From Stenotrophomonas_A sp035629025 (GTDB taxonomy: Bacteria > Pseudomonadota > Gammaproteobacteria > Xanthomonadales > Xanthomonadaceae): a DNA stretch of 64,000 nt. Below, piece by piece: positions 8,003 through 16,996 of this stretch; within the stretch, counting starts at the first letter, position 1; each line of letters opens with the position of its first letter. The notes below the pieces were generated by a model that was not told the origin of the DNA, searched no databases, and saw nothing but the letters and a program-made list of their open reading frames with translations. The stretch is taken from the NCBI GenBank assembly GCA_035629025.1, contig DASPIU010000023.1, forward strand, positions 62,001-126,000. The letters are read 5' to 3'. Made by a program: the position numbers and the translations under genes.

Positions 8003-9141
8003 CGCGAGCCGCCCGGCGTCGGCGCCGGGGTGGCGGGCGCGGGATTCGGTGCGGCCGCATTCGCCAGGGTCGCGGTAATGGTGAAGCGGTCACGGCCTCG
8101 TCCGGCATCGCTCTGCAGCACGCCGGTCAGCGCGGGCTTGCGCCAGGTCGGCGCACCATCCAGCCGTTCGACCAGGGACGCGGCTTCATCGCTGAGGCCG
8201 ATCAATTGCAGTTCGTTGCCTTCGATGGAGAATTTTTCCAGGTAGGTGCCGTCGGGCAGGCGCTGGCTCAGTTCCTTCCATACCTCGATCGCGGCCGGGC
8301 GCGCGGCGCGCTGCTGTTCAAAGAAGCCGACGCCGTCGATCAGCGCGACCAGCTCGGCACGCTGCGTGGCGACCTGCCGCGCACGCTGCGCCTCGGCGCG
8401 AACCTGCGCTTCCAGTGCATCGGCCGCACGGTTGCGGTTTTCCAGCAACCATTGCGAACCCAGCGCCAGGCAGGCAAGGCCCGCGGCAAACAGGGCCAGG
8501 TTCCAGCCGGCCATCGGGTCGCGCCGCGCATGGCGCTCGTTGGGCGGCAGCAGGTTGATGCGCAGCGGCATGCCCGCGGCATCGCGCACGTCCACACCGG
8601 CCAGGGCTTCGCGCCAGGTGGCGGGCACTCCGCCAGCGCCTTCGACCACACGGCGCGGCACCACCACCAGCTCGGCGTCGATCTGCGCGTCGGCGCGCTC
8701 GCCGAGCAGGCGCGCATCGAACCAGACCTGGTCAGCGCTGAACGGGGTTTGCCGATCGATCTCGAAACGCGCCACGTCCTGCAGGCGCGCGGCGGCGCTG
8801 GCCGGCAGGCGCAAGGGACGGCGCAGCGCCAGCGCCGCCGGCAGCAGCCAGTGCCGCGGCAACGGACGCAGGCGCGGTGGCAGCAAAGTGTCCCAGTCGG
8901 CGGGGGGCACGCTGGCGGGCAGCGTGGCCAGCGGCTCGATGCCGTGCTCGCGCTGCCAGGCCACGGCAATCTCGTCACCCTCGCGCCACAGCAGCAGCCG
9001 CGCCGGTGAGAAACCCAGTCGCCACTGCCAGCGGACCGGCAGCCAGGCCAGCAGTGCACCCTGCCACCAACGCCAGAAGCCGCCCGCCCCCGGCGGAATC
9101 CGCAGGCCAACACGTTCGAGACTTTGCCGCCACGCGGTCAT
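7999..9141 (-). CDS. xpsL: Type II secretion protein XpsL (GspL)
   Basis: GspL anchors the GspE ATPase to the inner membrane. The 380-residue protein has an N-terminal cytoplasmic actin-like half, one membrane helix (MAGWNLALFAAGLACLALGSQWLL, about residues 200-220), a coiled coil (RAADALEAQVRAEAQRARQ) and a small periplasmic ferredoxin-like domain. The start at 9141 is chosen because its ATG overlaps the xpsK stop by 4 bp; a longer form from 9165 would add eight residues inside xpsK. It ends overlapping xpsM by 4 bp. Confidence 0.85.
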   Translation of the reverse strand: MTAWRQSLERVGLRIPPGAGGFWRWWQGALLAWLPVRWQWRLGFSPARLLLWREGDEIAVAWQREHGIEPLATLPASVPPADWDTLLPPRLRPLPRHWLLPAALALRRPLRLPASAAARLQDVARFEIDRQTPFSADQVWFDARLLGERADAQIDAELVVVPRRVVEGAGGVPATWREALAGVDVRDAAGMPLRINLLPPNERHARRDPMAGWNLALFAAGLACLALGSQWLLENRNRAADALEAQVRAEAQRARQVATQRAELVALIDGVGFFEQQRAARPAAIEVWKELSQRLPDGTYLEKFSIEGNELQLIGLSDEAASLVERLDGAPTWRKPALTGVLQSDAGRGRDRFTITATLANAAAPNPAPATPAPTPGGSR

Positions 9142-9998
9142 TGCATTGCCGCTCCCTCTTCCCATTGCAACACGGTATAGGCCGAATCGCGGGAAGCCGG
9201 GGCACCGGCGCGCACTACCGCACGCAGCACCACCTCGCGTCCCTCGCCCAGGCGTGCCCGGCTCTCAATACTATAAGTGCCACTCGCCATTGCCGCTGCG
9301 GCCGGATCGCTCGCGACCGCACCGGGACCGGGCGCGGCCTGGCGCGACGCCATCCAGGTGGCTGCGTCCAGGCCCAGCGCTGTCAGCACCGGGGCCGGCG
9401 CAAAGGCCGGCAGCGGGTCGGCGCGCTGGGCATGGATCGTGACATTGGGCAGCAAACGGCGGTAGAGGTCGGCGTCGATGCCCTGCACCAGGCGCAGCTC
9501 GCCGAGGCTTTCAAACGGCGCGTCCTTGGCGCCATAGGCCAGTCCAGCCGAAGCGTAATCGGGGTCTTCGGCACCTGCAGGCGCCTGCAGGCTGTCGCGG
9601 TCGCGCCAGTCGACGATGGCGGCGGCCACGGCCTGGGCGCGCCCGGGCTCGGCATCCACCGCGCGCAGCAGAGCGGTGAGCAGCGCGGGACTGGCATTAT
9701 TGAGGTCGACCTTGCCGCCTTCGTCGGTGATGCGGACGGTCACGGGCACGGCATCGAAGTTCCACTCGTAAGCGCGGCCATCGGGCTTCCAGCGCGCTGC
9801 CGGCGGTCCGCGCAGACGCCACACCGCATATTCGAGCCCGGCACGCGCCACTGCCTGAGCGCGCGCGTTGCCGCGCAGCACGCTGTCCTGCCCGGCTTCC
9901 ACCCGCGCAGTGAGCGCAAAGGCGCCGACCAGCGCTGTCAGCAGCGCGATCAACCACAGCACCAGCACCAGGGCCACGCCGCGCGCACGCCGGCTCAT
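9138..9998 (-). CDS. xpsK: Type II secretion minor pseudopilin XpsK (GspK)
   Basis: The 286-residue length is that of GspK, the large tip pseudopilin. The N-terminus is basic, then GVALVLVLWLIALLTALVGAFALTARVE, the prepilin-type helix with Gly at the cleavage site. As expected for GspK, the Glu at position +5 of mature pilins is absent (Leu instead). A helix-hairpin-helix-like domain follows (VDLNNASPALLTALL and GELRLVQGIDADLYRRLLP). It forms the tip complex with XpsI and XpsJ, whose genes are just upstream and overlap it by 4 bp. Confidence 0.9.
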   Translation of the reverse strand: MSRRARGVALVLVLWLIALLTALVGAFALTARVEAGQDSVLRGNARAQAVARAGLEYAVWRLRGPPAARWKPDGRAYEWNFDAVPVTVRITDEGGKVDLNNASPALLTALLRAVDAEPGRAQAVAAAIVDWRDRDSLQAPAGAEDPDYASAGLAYGAKDAPFESLGELRLVQGIDADLYRRLLPNVTIHAQRADPLPAFAPAPVLTALGLDAATWMASRQAAPGPGAVASDPAAAAMASGTYSIESRARLGEGREVVLRAVVRAGAPASRDSAYTVLQWEEGAAMQ

Positions 9999-10630
9999 AG
10001 CGACAACCGCCCGCGCGGCGCCTGCGGCAAGGCCACTAGCAACGGCGGCCAGGCACCGCGTGCGTCGCGCACTTCGATGCGCACGAAACCGGGCAGGCGA
10101 TCGCTGTCCGGCCAGCTGTCCTGCCAGGGACCCAATTCGCCGCGCTGGGCGTCGATGCCGCGATAGGCAAAGCGCACTTCCCTCAGGCCATCGGCGAGCA
10201 GTTCCGGCGCCACCGCCTGCGCGGGCGCGAGCACCTCGCCTGCCTGCACCTGGGTCAGCTGCAATTGCAGCTGCTGCGCGGGCGCCTGCCCTGTCACGCC
10301 AAGGTCGTGCAGATAGGGACCGCCCAGGCCGAGGTAATCAGGCACGTCGGCGACGAAGCGCAGGCGTTGTGCTTCGCCGATGAAACGCTGCGGCCGCTGG
10401 CTCTGCGCGTCGCGGCCCAACGCCACCGGCAGGGCCGCGGTCAGGCGCTGGCGCAGGAAGCCTTCGACGCTGCGCATGCGCTCGCTGCGCGTGGCCAGGG
10501 CTTCGCCGCGCTGGCTGATGGCGCCGGCCGAACGCAGCGTGGCAAAGGCCAGGGTCAGGCCGGCGGCCAGCAGCACGGTGGCAAGCAGCACTTCGATCAG
10601 GGTGAAGCCGCCCGCCCGACGCGCGCTCAC
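9995..10630 (-). CDS. xpsJ: Type II secretion minor pseudopilin XpsJ (GspJ)
   Basis: The 211-residue protein begins with a basic leader and the prepilin peptidase site GFTLIEVLLATVLLAAGL, with Glu at +5. The remainder is a beta-rich globular domain with LRFVADVPDYLGLGGPYLHDLG, as in GspJ. It is a tip pseudopilin. Overlaps of 4 bp on both sides couple it to xpsI and xpsK. Confidence 0.9.
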   Translation of the reverse strand: MSARRAGGFTLIEVLLATVLLAAGLTLAFATLRSAGAISQRGEALATRSERMRSVEGFLRQRLTAALPVALGRDAQSQRPQRFIGEAQRLRFVADVPDYLGLGGPYLHDLGVTGQAPAQQLQLQLTQVQAGEVLAPAQAVAPELLADGLREVRFAYRGIDAQRGELGPWQDSWPDSDRLPGFVRIEVRDARGAWPPLLVALPQAPRGRLSL

Positions 10631-11046
10631 GGCGGCGCCCCTGCCAGTGCCGCCGGCACCAGGCGCAGGCTGCGCCAGTGCAGTTGCTCATTGGCACCGG
10701 CGCCCCAGCGCACAACCAGTTCCAGTTCCAGCAACTGCGCATCGGCCGGCGCAACAGGCTGCGGCGAGGCCGGGGGCCTTGGATCGGTCCACGCTCGCAG
10801 GTCCAGCTGCCAGCGGTAGCGGCCCTGCTCGAACTGGCCTTCGCGATGCCCCGGCGCCAGCGGCGCTTCCATCTCCAACGCCGCCAGCAGCGACTGGGCG
10901 TGCAGAGTGGCGCGCGTGGCCGCATCGGCGGCGCGCACCTGGCGCACACCGCCAGACAAGGTTCCCAATAGCAAGGCCAGCGCCATCGCCAACAGGGCGA
11001 AGGCGACGATCACTTCGAGCAGTGTGTAGCCACGCTGGTGTTTCAT
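10627..11046 (-). CDS. xpsI: Type II secretion minor pseudopilin XpsI (GspI)
   Basis: This 139-residue pseudopilin begins MKHQRGYTLLEVIVAFALLAMALALLLG: basic leader, G-Y cleavage site, Glu at +5 and hydrophobic helix. The length and the short soluble domain fit GspI, which nucleates the pseudopilus tip. It overlaps xpsH and xpsJ by 4 bp each. Confidence 0.9.
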   Translation of the reverse strand: MKHQRGYTLLEVIVAFALLAMALALLLGTLSGGVRQVRAADAATRATLHAQSLLAALEMEAPLAPGHREGQFEQGRYRWQLDLRAWTDPRPPASPQPVAPADAQLLELELVVRWGAGANEQLHWRSLRLVPAALAGAPP

Positions 11047-11534
11047 GGCGGCGCCTCGATACGCCCACTGCGCACCTCGCCGGTGATCCAGGCCACATCG
11101 ATGCGCCAGTGCGCTTCACGCGCGGCCAGGTCGATACGGCCGCCGCTGGAGGCACCATCGGCAAAGAAGCGGATGGCACCCTGCCCCGGGCGCGGCTGCA
11201 CTTCGCGTGCGCCGGTGAAGACCACACGCAGTTGCCGCGGCACTTCGCCGTGGTGGCCCAGGCTGCTGGACCAACGCCCGTTGCGTGGATCGATCTCGAA
11301 CTGCTGCGGCACGCCGCTGGCGATTGCCCGCGTGCGCGTCTGCCGCAGCTCCGCGGCGATCTGCTTGCCGGCCGACCGCAGGCGCAGGCCGTCGATGCCG
11401 CCACCGAGCACGCTGGCCGCAAGCACGCCGGCCACGGCAATCAGCGCGATCACCAGCAGCATCTCCAGCAAGCTGACGCCACGCATGCGTGCGCGGCATG
11501 GGGCCGCGCGCTTCAGCGTCGTGGCCAGAGCCAT
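11043..11534 (-). CDS. xpsH: Type II secretion minor pseudopilin XpsH (GspH)
   Basis: The 163-residue protein has a leader of about 18 residues and the site RGVSLLEMLLVIALIAVAGVL (Glu at +5). A beta-sandwich domain follows with AGKQIAAELRQTRTRAIASGVP, the region conserved in GspH/FimT. GspH connects the pseudopilus shaft of XpsG to the tip complex. The leader is longer than usual, and the internal ATG at 11486 (MRGVSLLEM) would give a minimal one; either start keeps the cleavage site. It lies 6 bp after xpsG. Confidence 0.88.
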   Translation of the reverse strand: MALATTLKRAAPCRARMRGVSLLEMLLVIALIAVAGVLAASVLGGGIDGLRLRSAGKQIAAELRQTRTRAIASGVPQQFEIDPRNGRWSSSLGHHGEVPRQLRVVFTGAREVQPRPGQGAIRFFADGASSGGRIDLAAREAHWRIDVAWITGEVRSGRIEAPP

Positions 11535-11540
11535 CGGCGC

Positions 11541-11972
11541 TTACTCGTAGACGATGTCCGCGTCATAGCTGCTGCCACCGGGCTCGCCGTCCTTGCCCGG
11601 GCTGACCAGGTCGAAGGGCCGGCCCTGGCCGGGCACGCGGTACTCGATGGGATGGCCCCACGGGTCGTTGAGCTCGGCCGGCTTGGCGTACGGACCCAAC
11701 CAGCCGGCGGCGCCGCTGGGCTGGGTGACCAGGTCGTCGAGCTTGGCCGGCAGCTTGCCGGTATCGAGCTGGTAGTTCTCGACCTTGCCGGCCAGGGTCT
11801 GGATCTGCGAGCGGGCCAGGTTGGCCTTGCCGCGGTCGGCGCCGCCGAGCACGCGGCTGCCGACCAGGGTCAGCACCGCGCCAATCAGCACGATGACGAT
11901 GATGATTTCGAGCAGGCTCATGCCGGACTGGCGTTGCGGGGAAACAAGGGAAACGCGGCGGGAACGGGTCAT
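11541..11972 (-). CDS. xpsG: Type II secretion major pseudopilin XpsG (GspG)
   Basis: This is the main pseudopilus subunit. The prepilin site is SGMSLLEIIIVIVLIGAVLTLVG with Glu at +5. The soluble domain has the family motifs RSQIQTLAGKVENYQLDTGKLP, GWLGPYAKPAELNDPWGHPI and LVSPGKDGEPGG. The last region is the calcium-binding loop of GspG proteins. The ATG at 11972 is chosen over an earlier one at 12014 because AGGAAAA lies at the right distance before it; the result is 143 residues, normal for the family. It is separated from xpsF by 75 bp, a possible site for extra expression signals since GspG is needed in excess. Confidence 0.95.
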   Translation of the reverse strand: MTRSRRVSLVSPQRQSGMSLLEIIIVIVLIGAVLTLVGSRVLGGADRGKANLARSQIQTLAGKVENYQLDTGKLPAKLDDLVTQPSGAAGWLGPYAKPAELNDPWGHPIEYRVPGQGRPFDLVSPGKDGEPGGSSYDADIVYE

Positions 11973-12047
11973 GCGGTTTTCCTGTGGCGGTTCAACGGGA
12001 ACAGGGGACAGCAATCAGGTGCTGCACTCACCGCGGGGGAGCGGCCC

Positions 12048-13265
12048 TCAACCAATCGCATTGGTCAAGTCATAGAGCGGCACCAGCACGGCAATGATGA
12101 CACCGCCGACCACCGAGGCCAGCAGCAGCGTCAGCACCGGCACGAGGGCGGCGAGCAGGCGGTCGATGGCCTGCGCCGATTCCTGCTCGAAAGTATCGGC
12201 CACGCGCAGCAGCATGCTGTCCAGCGCGCCGGATTCCTCGCCCACCTGAATCATCTGCAGGGCCAGCCGGGGGAATTGCTTGCCGCGACCCAAAGCCTGG
12301 GCCAGCCCGTGGCCATTGCGCACTTCCTCGGTGGCGCGCTCGACTTCGGCCATCAGCACGCGGTTGTCGAGCACGCCACGGCCGATGCCCAGCGCCTGCA
12401 ACAGCGGCACGCCATTGCGCAGCAAGGTGCCAAGCGTGCGGGCCAGGCGCGCGGTATCCAGCCGCGCAACCAGCCCGCCGATCAGACGCCGCCGCAGCAG
12501 CCAGCCATCCAAGGCCAGGCGGAACGCGGGATCGCGGCGCCGCCGTTCCAGCCACAACAGGGCCAGGCCCGGCACCACGACGAACACCAGCCACGCATCG
12601 CGCACGAACAGGCCCACCGCCAGCACGCCGCGGGTGAACCACGGCAGCACCACGTCCAGGCTTTCGTACATCTGCGCGAATTGCGGCACCACGTAGCCGA
12701 GCAGGAACAACAACGCCAGGCCGACCACCAGCAGCAGAATGGCCGGATAGACCAGCGCATTGATCACGCGCCCGCGCAAGGCCTGATTGCGTTCGAGGAA
12801 ATCGGCCAGGCGCTGCAGGGTTTCCTGCAGGCTGCCGCCCGCTTCGCCGGCGCGCACCATGTTGACGTACAGCCGCGAGAACACGCCATGCTGTCGCTCC
12901 AGCGCCGACGACAGCGGCGCGCCACCACGTACGGCATCGCGGATGGCAGTGAGCGTGCGGCGCTCGCGCGCGTCCTCCGGCAACTCCATCAGGATCGACA
13001 ACGCGCGGTCCAGCGGCTGCCCGGCGCCGAGCAGGCTCGCCAGCTGATGGGTGAACTGCACAAGGCTGGGGCCCGCCAGCACGCGCTGCCGCCACAGTGC
13101 ACGCAGACCGGGGCCGGCGTCATCGGCTTGCGCGGCACGCGCCTCCACCGGCAGGTGGCCCTGCTCCTGCAAGCGGGCGACGACTTCGGCCTCGCTGGCC
13201 GCCTCCATCTGCCCGTCGAGCATTTCGCCCTCGCCGGTGAGCGCCTTGTAGCGATACAAGGTCAT
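12048..13265 (-). CDS. xpsF: Type II secretion inner-membrane platform protein XpsF (GspF)
   Basis: The 405-residue polytopic protein starts MTLYRYKALTGEGEMLDGQMEA, the standard GspF N-terminus. Two cytoplasmic helical domains follow, with LVQFTHQLASLLGAGQPLDRAL and the internal repeat TARLARTLGTLLRNGVPLLQAL. Three membrane regions are visible (around residues 170, 225 and 380). It links the XpsE ATPase to the pseudopilus. The start at 13265 gives the family length; longer frames upstream are not supported. The gap to xpsE is 67 bp. Confidence 0.95.
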   Translation of the reverse strand: MTLYRYKALTGEGEMLDGQMEAASEAEVVARLQEQGHLPVEARAAQADDAGPGLRALWRQRVLAGPSLVQFTHQLASLLGAGQPLDRALSILMELPEDARERRTLTAIRDAVRGGAPLSSALERQHGVFSRLYVNMVRAGEAGGSLQETLQRLADFLERNQALRGRVINALVYPAILLLVVGLALLFLLGYVVPQFAQMYESLDVVLPWFTRGVLAVGLFVRDAWLVFVVVPGLALLWLERRRRDPAFRLALDGWLLRRRLIGGLVARLDTARLARTLGTLLRNGVPLLQALGIGRGVLDNRVLMAEVERATEEVRNGHGLAQALGRGKQFPRLALQMIQVGEESGALDSMLLRVADTFEQESAQAIDRLLAALVPVLTLLLASVVGGVIIAVLVPLYDLTNAIG

Positions 13266-13332
13266 GCGCCCACCACCACGAACCGTCGCGGCGCACGCGG
13301 TGCTGGCAATCGACGGTACGGAGGGCGGCGCA

Positions 13333-15060
13333 TCAGCCTTCCTCCGTGACCCGCAGTACTTCTTCCAGCGTGGTCTCGCCGCGCAGGGCCTTGGACACGC
13401 CGTCCTCGTACATGGTGCGCATGCCGGCGCGGCGCGCGAGCTGCTCGATCTCGCCCATGCCGGCACGGCGCATCACCGCGCGCCGCAGTTCGTCGTCCAT
13501 CACCAGGAACTCCATGATGGTGGTGCGGCCGAGATAGCCAGTGGGCGCGACCGCCGACGGGCGCGGGCGATACAGGTATATCTGCCCTTCCGGCTGCCAG
13601 CGCCGCAACTCGAAGCGCTCCACTTCCTCCGGCGAGGCGGCATAGCGTTCGGCATGCGTGGGCTCCAGCCGCCGCACCAGGCGCTGGGCAAGGATGCCGT
13701 TGACGGTGGACGTGAGCAGATAGTCTTCCACGCCCATGTCGAGCAGGCGGGTAATGCCGCCGGCGGCGTTGTTGGTATGCAGCGTGGACAGCACCAGGTG
13801 GCCGGTCAGCGCGGACTGGATCGCGATGCGCGCGGTTTCCAGGTCGCGCATTTCGCCGATCATGATGATGTCCGGGTCCTGGCGCACGATGCTGCGCAGC
13901 GCATTGGCGAAGTCCAGGCCGATCTGCGGCTTGGCCTGAATCTGGTTGATGCCCTCGATCTGGTATTCGACCGGGTCCTCGACGGTGATGATCTTCACGT
14001 CGGCGGTGTTGAGTTGGCTCAGCGCGGTATACAGCGTGGTGGTCTTGCCCGAACCGGTCGGTCCGGTCACCAGCAGGATGCCATGCGGCTGCTCCAGCAC
14101 GCGGCGAAACTGCGGCAGGAAGGCGTCGGTGAAGCCCAGGCGCTGGAAATCGAAGACCACCGTCTCGCGGTCGAGCAGGCGCATCACCACGCTTTCGCCA
14201 TGGGCGGTGGGTACGGTGCTCACGCGCAGGTCCAGTTCCTTGCCCTGTACGCGCAGCTGGATGCGCCCGTCCTGCGGCAGGCGGCGCTCGGCGATATTGA
14301 GCCGGGCCATGATCTTGACGCGGCTGATGACTGCGGCGGTGAGCTTGGCTGGCGGGCTCTCGCCATCGATCAGCACGCCATCGACGCGATAGCGCACCTT
14401 CAGCCGGCTCTCGAACGGCTCGATGTGGATGTCCGAGGCGCGCAGTTCCACGGCGCGCTGGATCAGCAGGTTGACCAGGCGGATGACCGGCGCTTCGGAA
14501 GCCAGATCGCGCAGGTGCTCGATGTCATCGCCGGCACTGGCCTCGCCATCGGCGGTCTCGACAATCGCGCCCATCGCGCTGCGGCCCTGGCCGTACCAGC
14601 GTTCGATAACGTCGTCGATTTCCGAGCGCAGGCCCACGCGCGGGCGCACCGGCAGCCCGGTCGCCAGCGCCACCGCGCCGGCGGCGTAGTCGTCGTAGGG
14701 ATCGGCCATCCACAATTCCAGTGCACCGCCCTGCTCGCCAATCGGGCAGACGTGGAATTGCTTGAGGAAGCGCGGCGACAACGCGCGGATTTCCGGCAGC
14801 GATTCGGGCGGCGCATCCGGCAGCTCGCGCCCTTCCAGCAAGGCCAGGCCCAGAACCTGCGCGCAGGCTTCGGCATGGTCGCGCTCGGACACCAGGCCCA
14901 GGCGCCCGAGTAGCGCCAACAGGTCCAGCCCGGCGGCGTCCTGCAATTGCCGGGCGCGCGCCAGATCGGCCTCTTTGAGCCGGCGCTGCTCCAGCAGGAC
15001 ACCGACGATACGCGTCGGCACGTCCTGGTTGTCGATCGATGCGGCGGCGATCGCGTTCAC
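13333..15060 (-). CDS. xpsE: Type II secretion ATPase XpsE (GspE)
   Basis: This cytoplasmic ATPase powers pseudopilus assembly. The 575-residue protein has an N-terminal XpsL-binding domain, an N2 domain, then Walker A GPTGSGKT (333-340), the Asp box around 360-364 (TVEDPVEY), Walker B-like DPDIIMIGEMRD (395-406) and the His box HLVLSTLHTN (421-430). The region where most GspE proteins carry a four-cysteine zinc site (here about 464-508) has no cysteine at all. It is the first gene of the xps operon. A perfect 8-bp stem lies just upstream of its GGAG ribosome-binding site. Confidence 0.95.
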   Translation of the reverse strand: MNAIAAASIDNQDVPTRIVGVLLEQRRLKEADLARARQLQDAAGLDLLALLGRLGLVSERDHAEACAQVLGLALLEGRELPDAPPESLPEIRALSPRFLKQFHVCPIGEQGGALELWMADPYDDYAAGAVALATGLPVRPRVGLRSEIDDVIERWYGQGRSAMGAIVETADGEASAGDDIEHLRDLASEAPVIRLVNLLIQRAVELRASDIHIEPFESRLKVRYRVDGVLIDGESPPAKLTAAVISRVKIMARLNIAERRLPQDGRIQLRVQGKELDLRVSTVPTAHGESVVMRLLDRETVVFDFQRLGFTDAFLPQFRRVLEQPHGILLVTGPTGSGKTTTLYTALSQLNTADVKIITVEDPVEYQIEGINQIQAKPQIGLDFANALRSIVRQDPDIIMIGEMRDLETARIAIQSALTGHLVLSTLHTNNAAGGITRLLDMGVEDYLLTSTVNGILAQRLVRRLEPTHAERYAASPEEVERFELRRWQPEGQIYLYRPRPSAVAPTGYLGRTTIMEFLVMDDELRRAVMRRAGMGEIEQLARRAGMRTMYEDGVSKALRGETTLEEVLRVTEEG

Positions 15061-15077
15061 GCCCGTCTCCGTTGCCT

Positions 15078-15100
15078 GGCCGAACTTTAGCAGTTCGGCC
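15078..15100 (-). promoter_or_regulatory. Inverted repeat immediately upstream of xpsE
   Basis: On the minus strand GGCCGAAC, a 7-base loop and GTTCGGCC form a perfect 8-bp stem, starting 18 bp before the xpsE ATG and ending 18 bp after the protease stop codon. It could be an operator, an RNA processing site or an attenuating hairpin. No T-run follows. Confidence 0.4.
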
Positions 15101-15118
15101 GCCGGTTCCGGGCGCCCG

Positions 15119-16942
15119 CTACTGGCGCACGACCACCGTCACACCTTCAAACACGGCATCACCGGCCAGCCACACGTGGTACACATCGGCGGCGGGGCGG
15201 GCAATTATCGCGGCCTCGTGGGTGCCGGCGCGCGCCGAACGTGCATCGAAGCGGTCGGTCTGCGGCGGCGTGCCGCGACGGACGTAGAGCGTGAGCCCGC
15301 CGGTACCACCGTAGGTCAACACCCGCAGGGGCTTTCCGGCCTGAGCAAAAAAGGTGTAGCGCTTGCCTGCCTGTTCGCCGTTCTGGCCACCAACGGGCGT
15401 CCTCGGCAGCAACCGCAGCGGCGTGCATTCCTCGCGGGCCACGTCGCAATCGGTGTTCAGCGCCATGCGCAGCGCCGCGGCGGCATCGAGAATGCCAACG
15501 CCGATGGGCCGGGTGACCGGTGGCGGCACCGGGAAGGGCCGCGCACTGGCCTGCAGCAACGCCTTCATCCGTGCCGGGGCCAGGGGCTGGCGGCCGGCGG
15601 CCACGCGGGCCGATTGCACCAGTGCGGCGGTGGCGGACACATGCGGCGTGGCCATCGAGGTGCCGACCTTGCCGATGTAGTCATAGTCGCCGGAGGTCGG
15701 CGTGGTCTTGCCGTCGTACGCGGCCTGCCAGATGTAGCCGCGGGGCTCGCCGTCGCGCTCCTCGCCTCCCGGCGCGGCGAGATCAACACCGCCACCAAAG
15801 TTCGAATAACTCGTGATCGCACCGCTGGCACTCGTAGCGCCCACGTTGATGATGTTGCGGCAGTTGCCCGGCGGGCTCGAGGATGCGTCGACAGCATTGT
15901 TGCCGGCCGCCACGACCAGTACGGCACCACGCGCGACCGCAGCGTCGATAGCTTCCTGGTACACGCGCGGGCAGGCACCCCCACCCTGGATGCTGAGGTT
16001 GAGGATATCGGCGGGATTGGGGTTGTCCGGCACCCCCTGCACACTGCCGCCCGAAGCCCAGGTGATGCCATCGACGATGTCGGAGATCCATCCGCCGCAG
16101 CGGCCCAGCACGCGTACCGGCAGCAGCGTGCTGTCCGGCGCCAGTCCGGCCATGCCGATGCTGTTGTTGGTCGCCTCGATGATCGTGGCGGCTACATGCG
16201 CGCCATGCCACGAGCTCGACTGCACCTTTGAGCCCGCGTAGCACTCGCCGTCGGCCTCGGTCCAGTCGCCCATGTCCAGAGCACCAGGCGCCGGTCCCGC
16301 CTGAGCCCGGCGTGACTTGGAAGCATCGTTGATGAAGTCGTAGCCCTGCAGCAGGCGCGCAGGATCAAGGTCCGGGTGCTCCGGGAGGAGGCCGGTGTCG
16401 AGCACCGCCACGACCACGCCGGCGCCACGCGACATCGTCCAGGCCTCCGGTGCGTTCACGCCGCCGACCGGATCGTGGAGATTCCACTGATACTCGGCGT
16501 AGTACTCGTCGTTCGGCTGGAACTTTGCCGGCGCCGGCGTCGGTGCCTGCGCCGCGTACTGCATCCTGTCCGGCTCGACGTAGCGCACGGCCGGATCGGC
16601 GGCGATCTCGCTGAGCAGCCGCTGCATCTGCACGGGGTCCAGCGGCTTGGGCAGGCGCAGCAGTTGCGCGCCCGTGCCCAGGCGGCGTATCGGTTGCACG
16701 CCGCTGCTCAGCTGCCGGCTGCTGCGCAGGCTGGGGGTGGCGATGCCGGCGCGCGCCATTGCCGCGCCGACTGTCTGCCTGATTTCCTGGTTCGCGGCGG
16801 CTGGCGGCACCTCGTCATGGAAGTGGACGATCAGGCGCTGGTTGCTGGGGTTCTGCGCGCCAGCCGGCACGCTGGCCGCCAGCGCTGTGGAAAGCGCCAG
16901 AGCAACAAGTGCCCGACGTGGGAGGCCGTGGTTGGGAGTCAT
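15119..16942 (-). CDS. Secreted S8 family serine protease with C-terminal PPC-like domain
   Basis: The 607-residue subtilase has a signal peptide (to about residue 29, VPAGAQ), an inhibitor-like propeptide, and a catalytic domain with Asp182 (VLDTG), His246 (HGAHV), oxyanion Asn348 (AAGN) and Ser429 (GTSMATPH). After about residue 500 there is a beta-rich pre-peptidase C-terminal-like domain (YTFFAQAG, LTLYVRRG). This architecture is typical of extracellular proteases exported by the Xanthomonas type II system, whose genes begin 58 bp downstream. The start at 16942 is preceded by AGGA at a good distance. It follows adhesin 1 by 54 bp and is paralogous to the protease at 19124-20968. Confidence 0.9.
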   Translation of the reverse strand: MTPNHGLPRRALVALALSTALAASVPAGAQNPSNQRLIVHFHDEVPPAAANQEIRQTVGAAMARAGIATPSLRSSRQLSSGVQPIRRLGTGAQLLRLPKPLDPVQMQRLLSEIAADPAVRYVEPDRMQYAAQAPTPAPAKFQPNDEYYAEYQWNLHDPVGGVNAPEAWTMSRGAGVVVAVLDTGLLPEHPDLDPARLLQGYDFINDASKSRRAQAGPAPGALDMGDWTEADGECYAGSKVQSSSWHGAHVAATIIEATNNSIGMAGLAPDSTLLPVRVLGRCGGWISDIVDGITWASGGSVQGVPDNPNPADILNLSIQGGGACPRVYQEAIDAAVARGAVLVVAAGNNAVDASSSPPGNCRNIINVGATSASGAITSYSNFGGGVDLAAPGGEERDGEPRGYIWQAAYDGKTTPTSGDYDYIGKVGTSMATPHVSATAALVQSARVAAGRQPLAPARMKALLQASARPFPVPPPVTRPIGVGILDAAAALRMALNTDCDVAREECTPLRLLPRTPVGGQNGEQAGKRYTFFAQAGKPLRVLTYGGTGGLTLYVRRGTPPQTDRFDARSARAGTHEAAIIARPAADVYHVWLAGDAVFEGVTVVVRQ

Positions 16943-16996
16943 GGAGTGTCCTGTCGTTGCTATGTGTGCGCGGCCGTGCATCACGGCCGCCGATGC

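Noticed and set aside
10380..13349. 989-codon open frame on the plus strand
   Set aside because: It is antisense to the xpsF-xpsJ genes, which have clear family motifs. The product has no recognisable domain and is Arg/Gln/His-rich.
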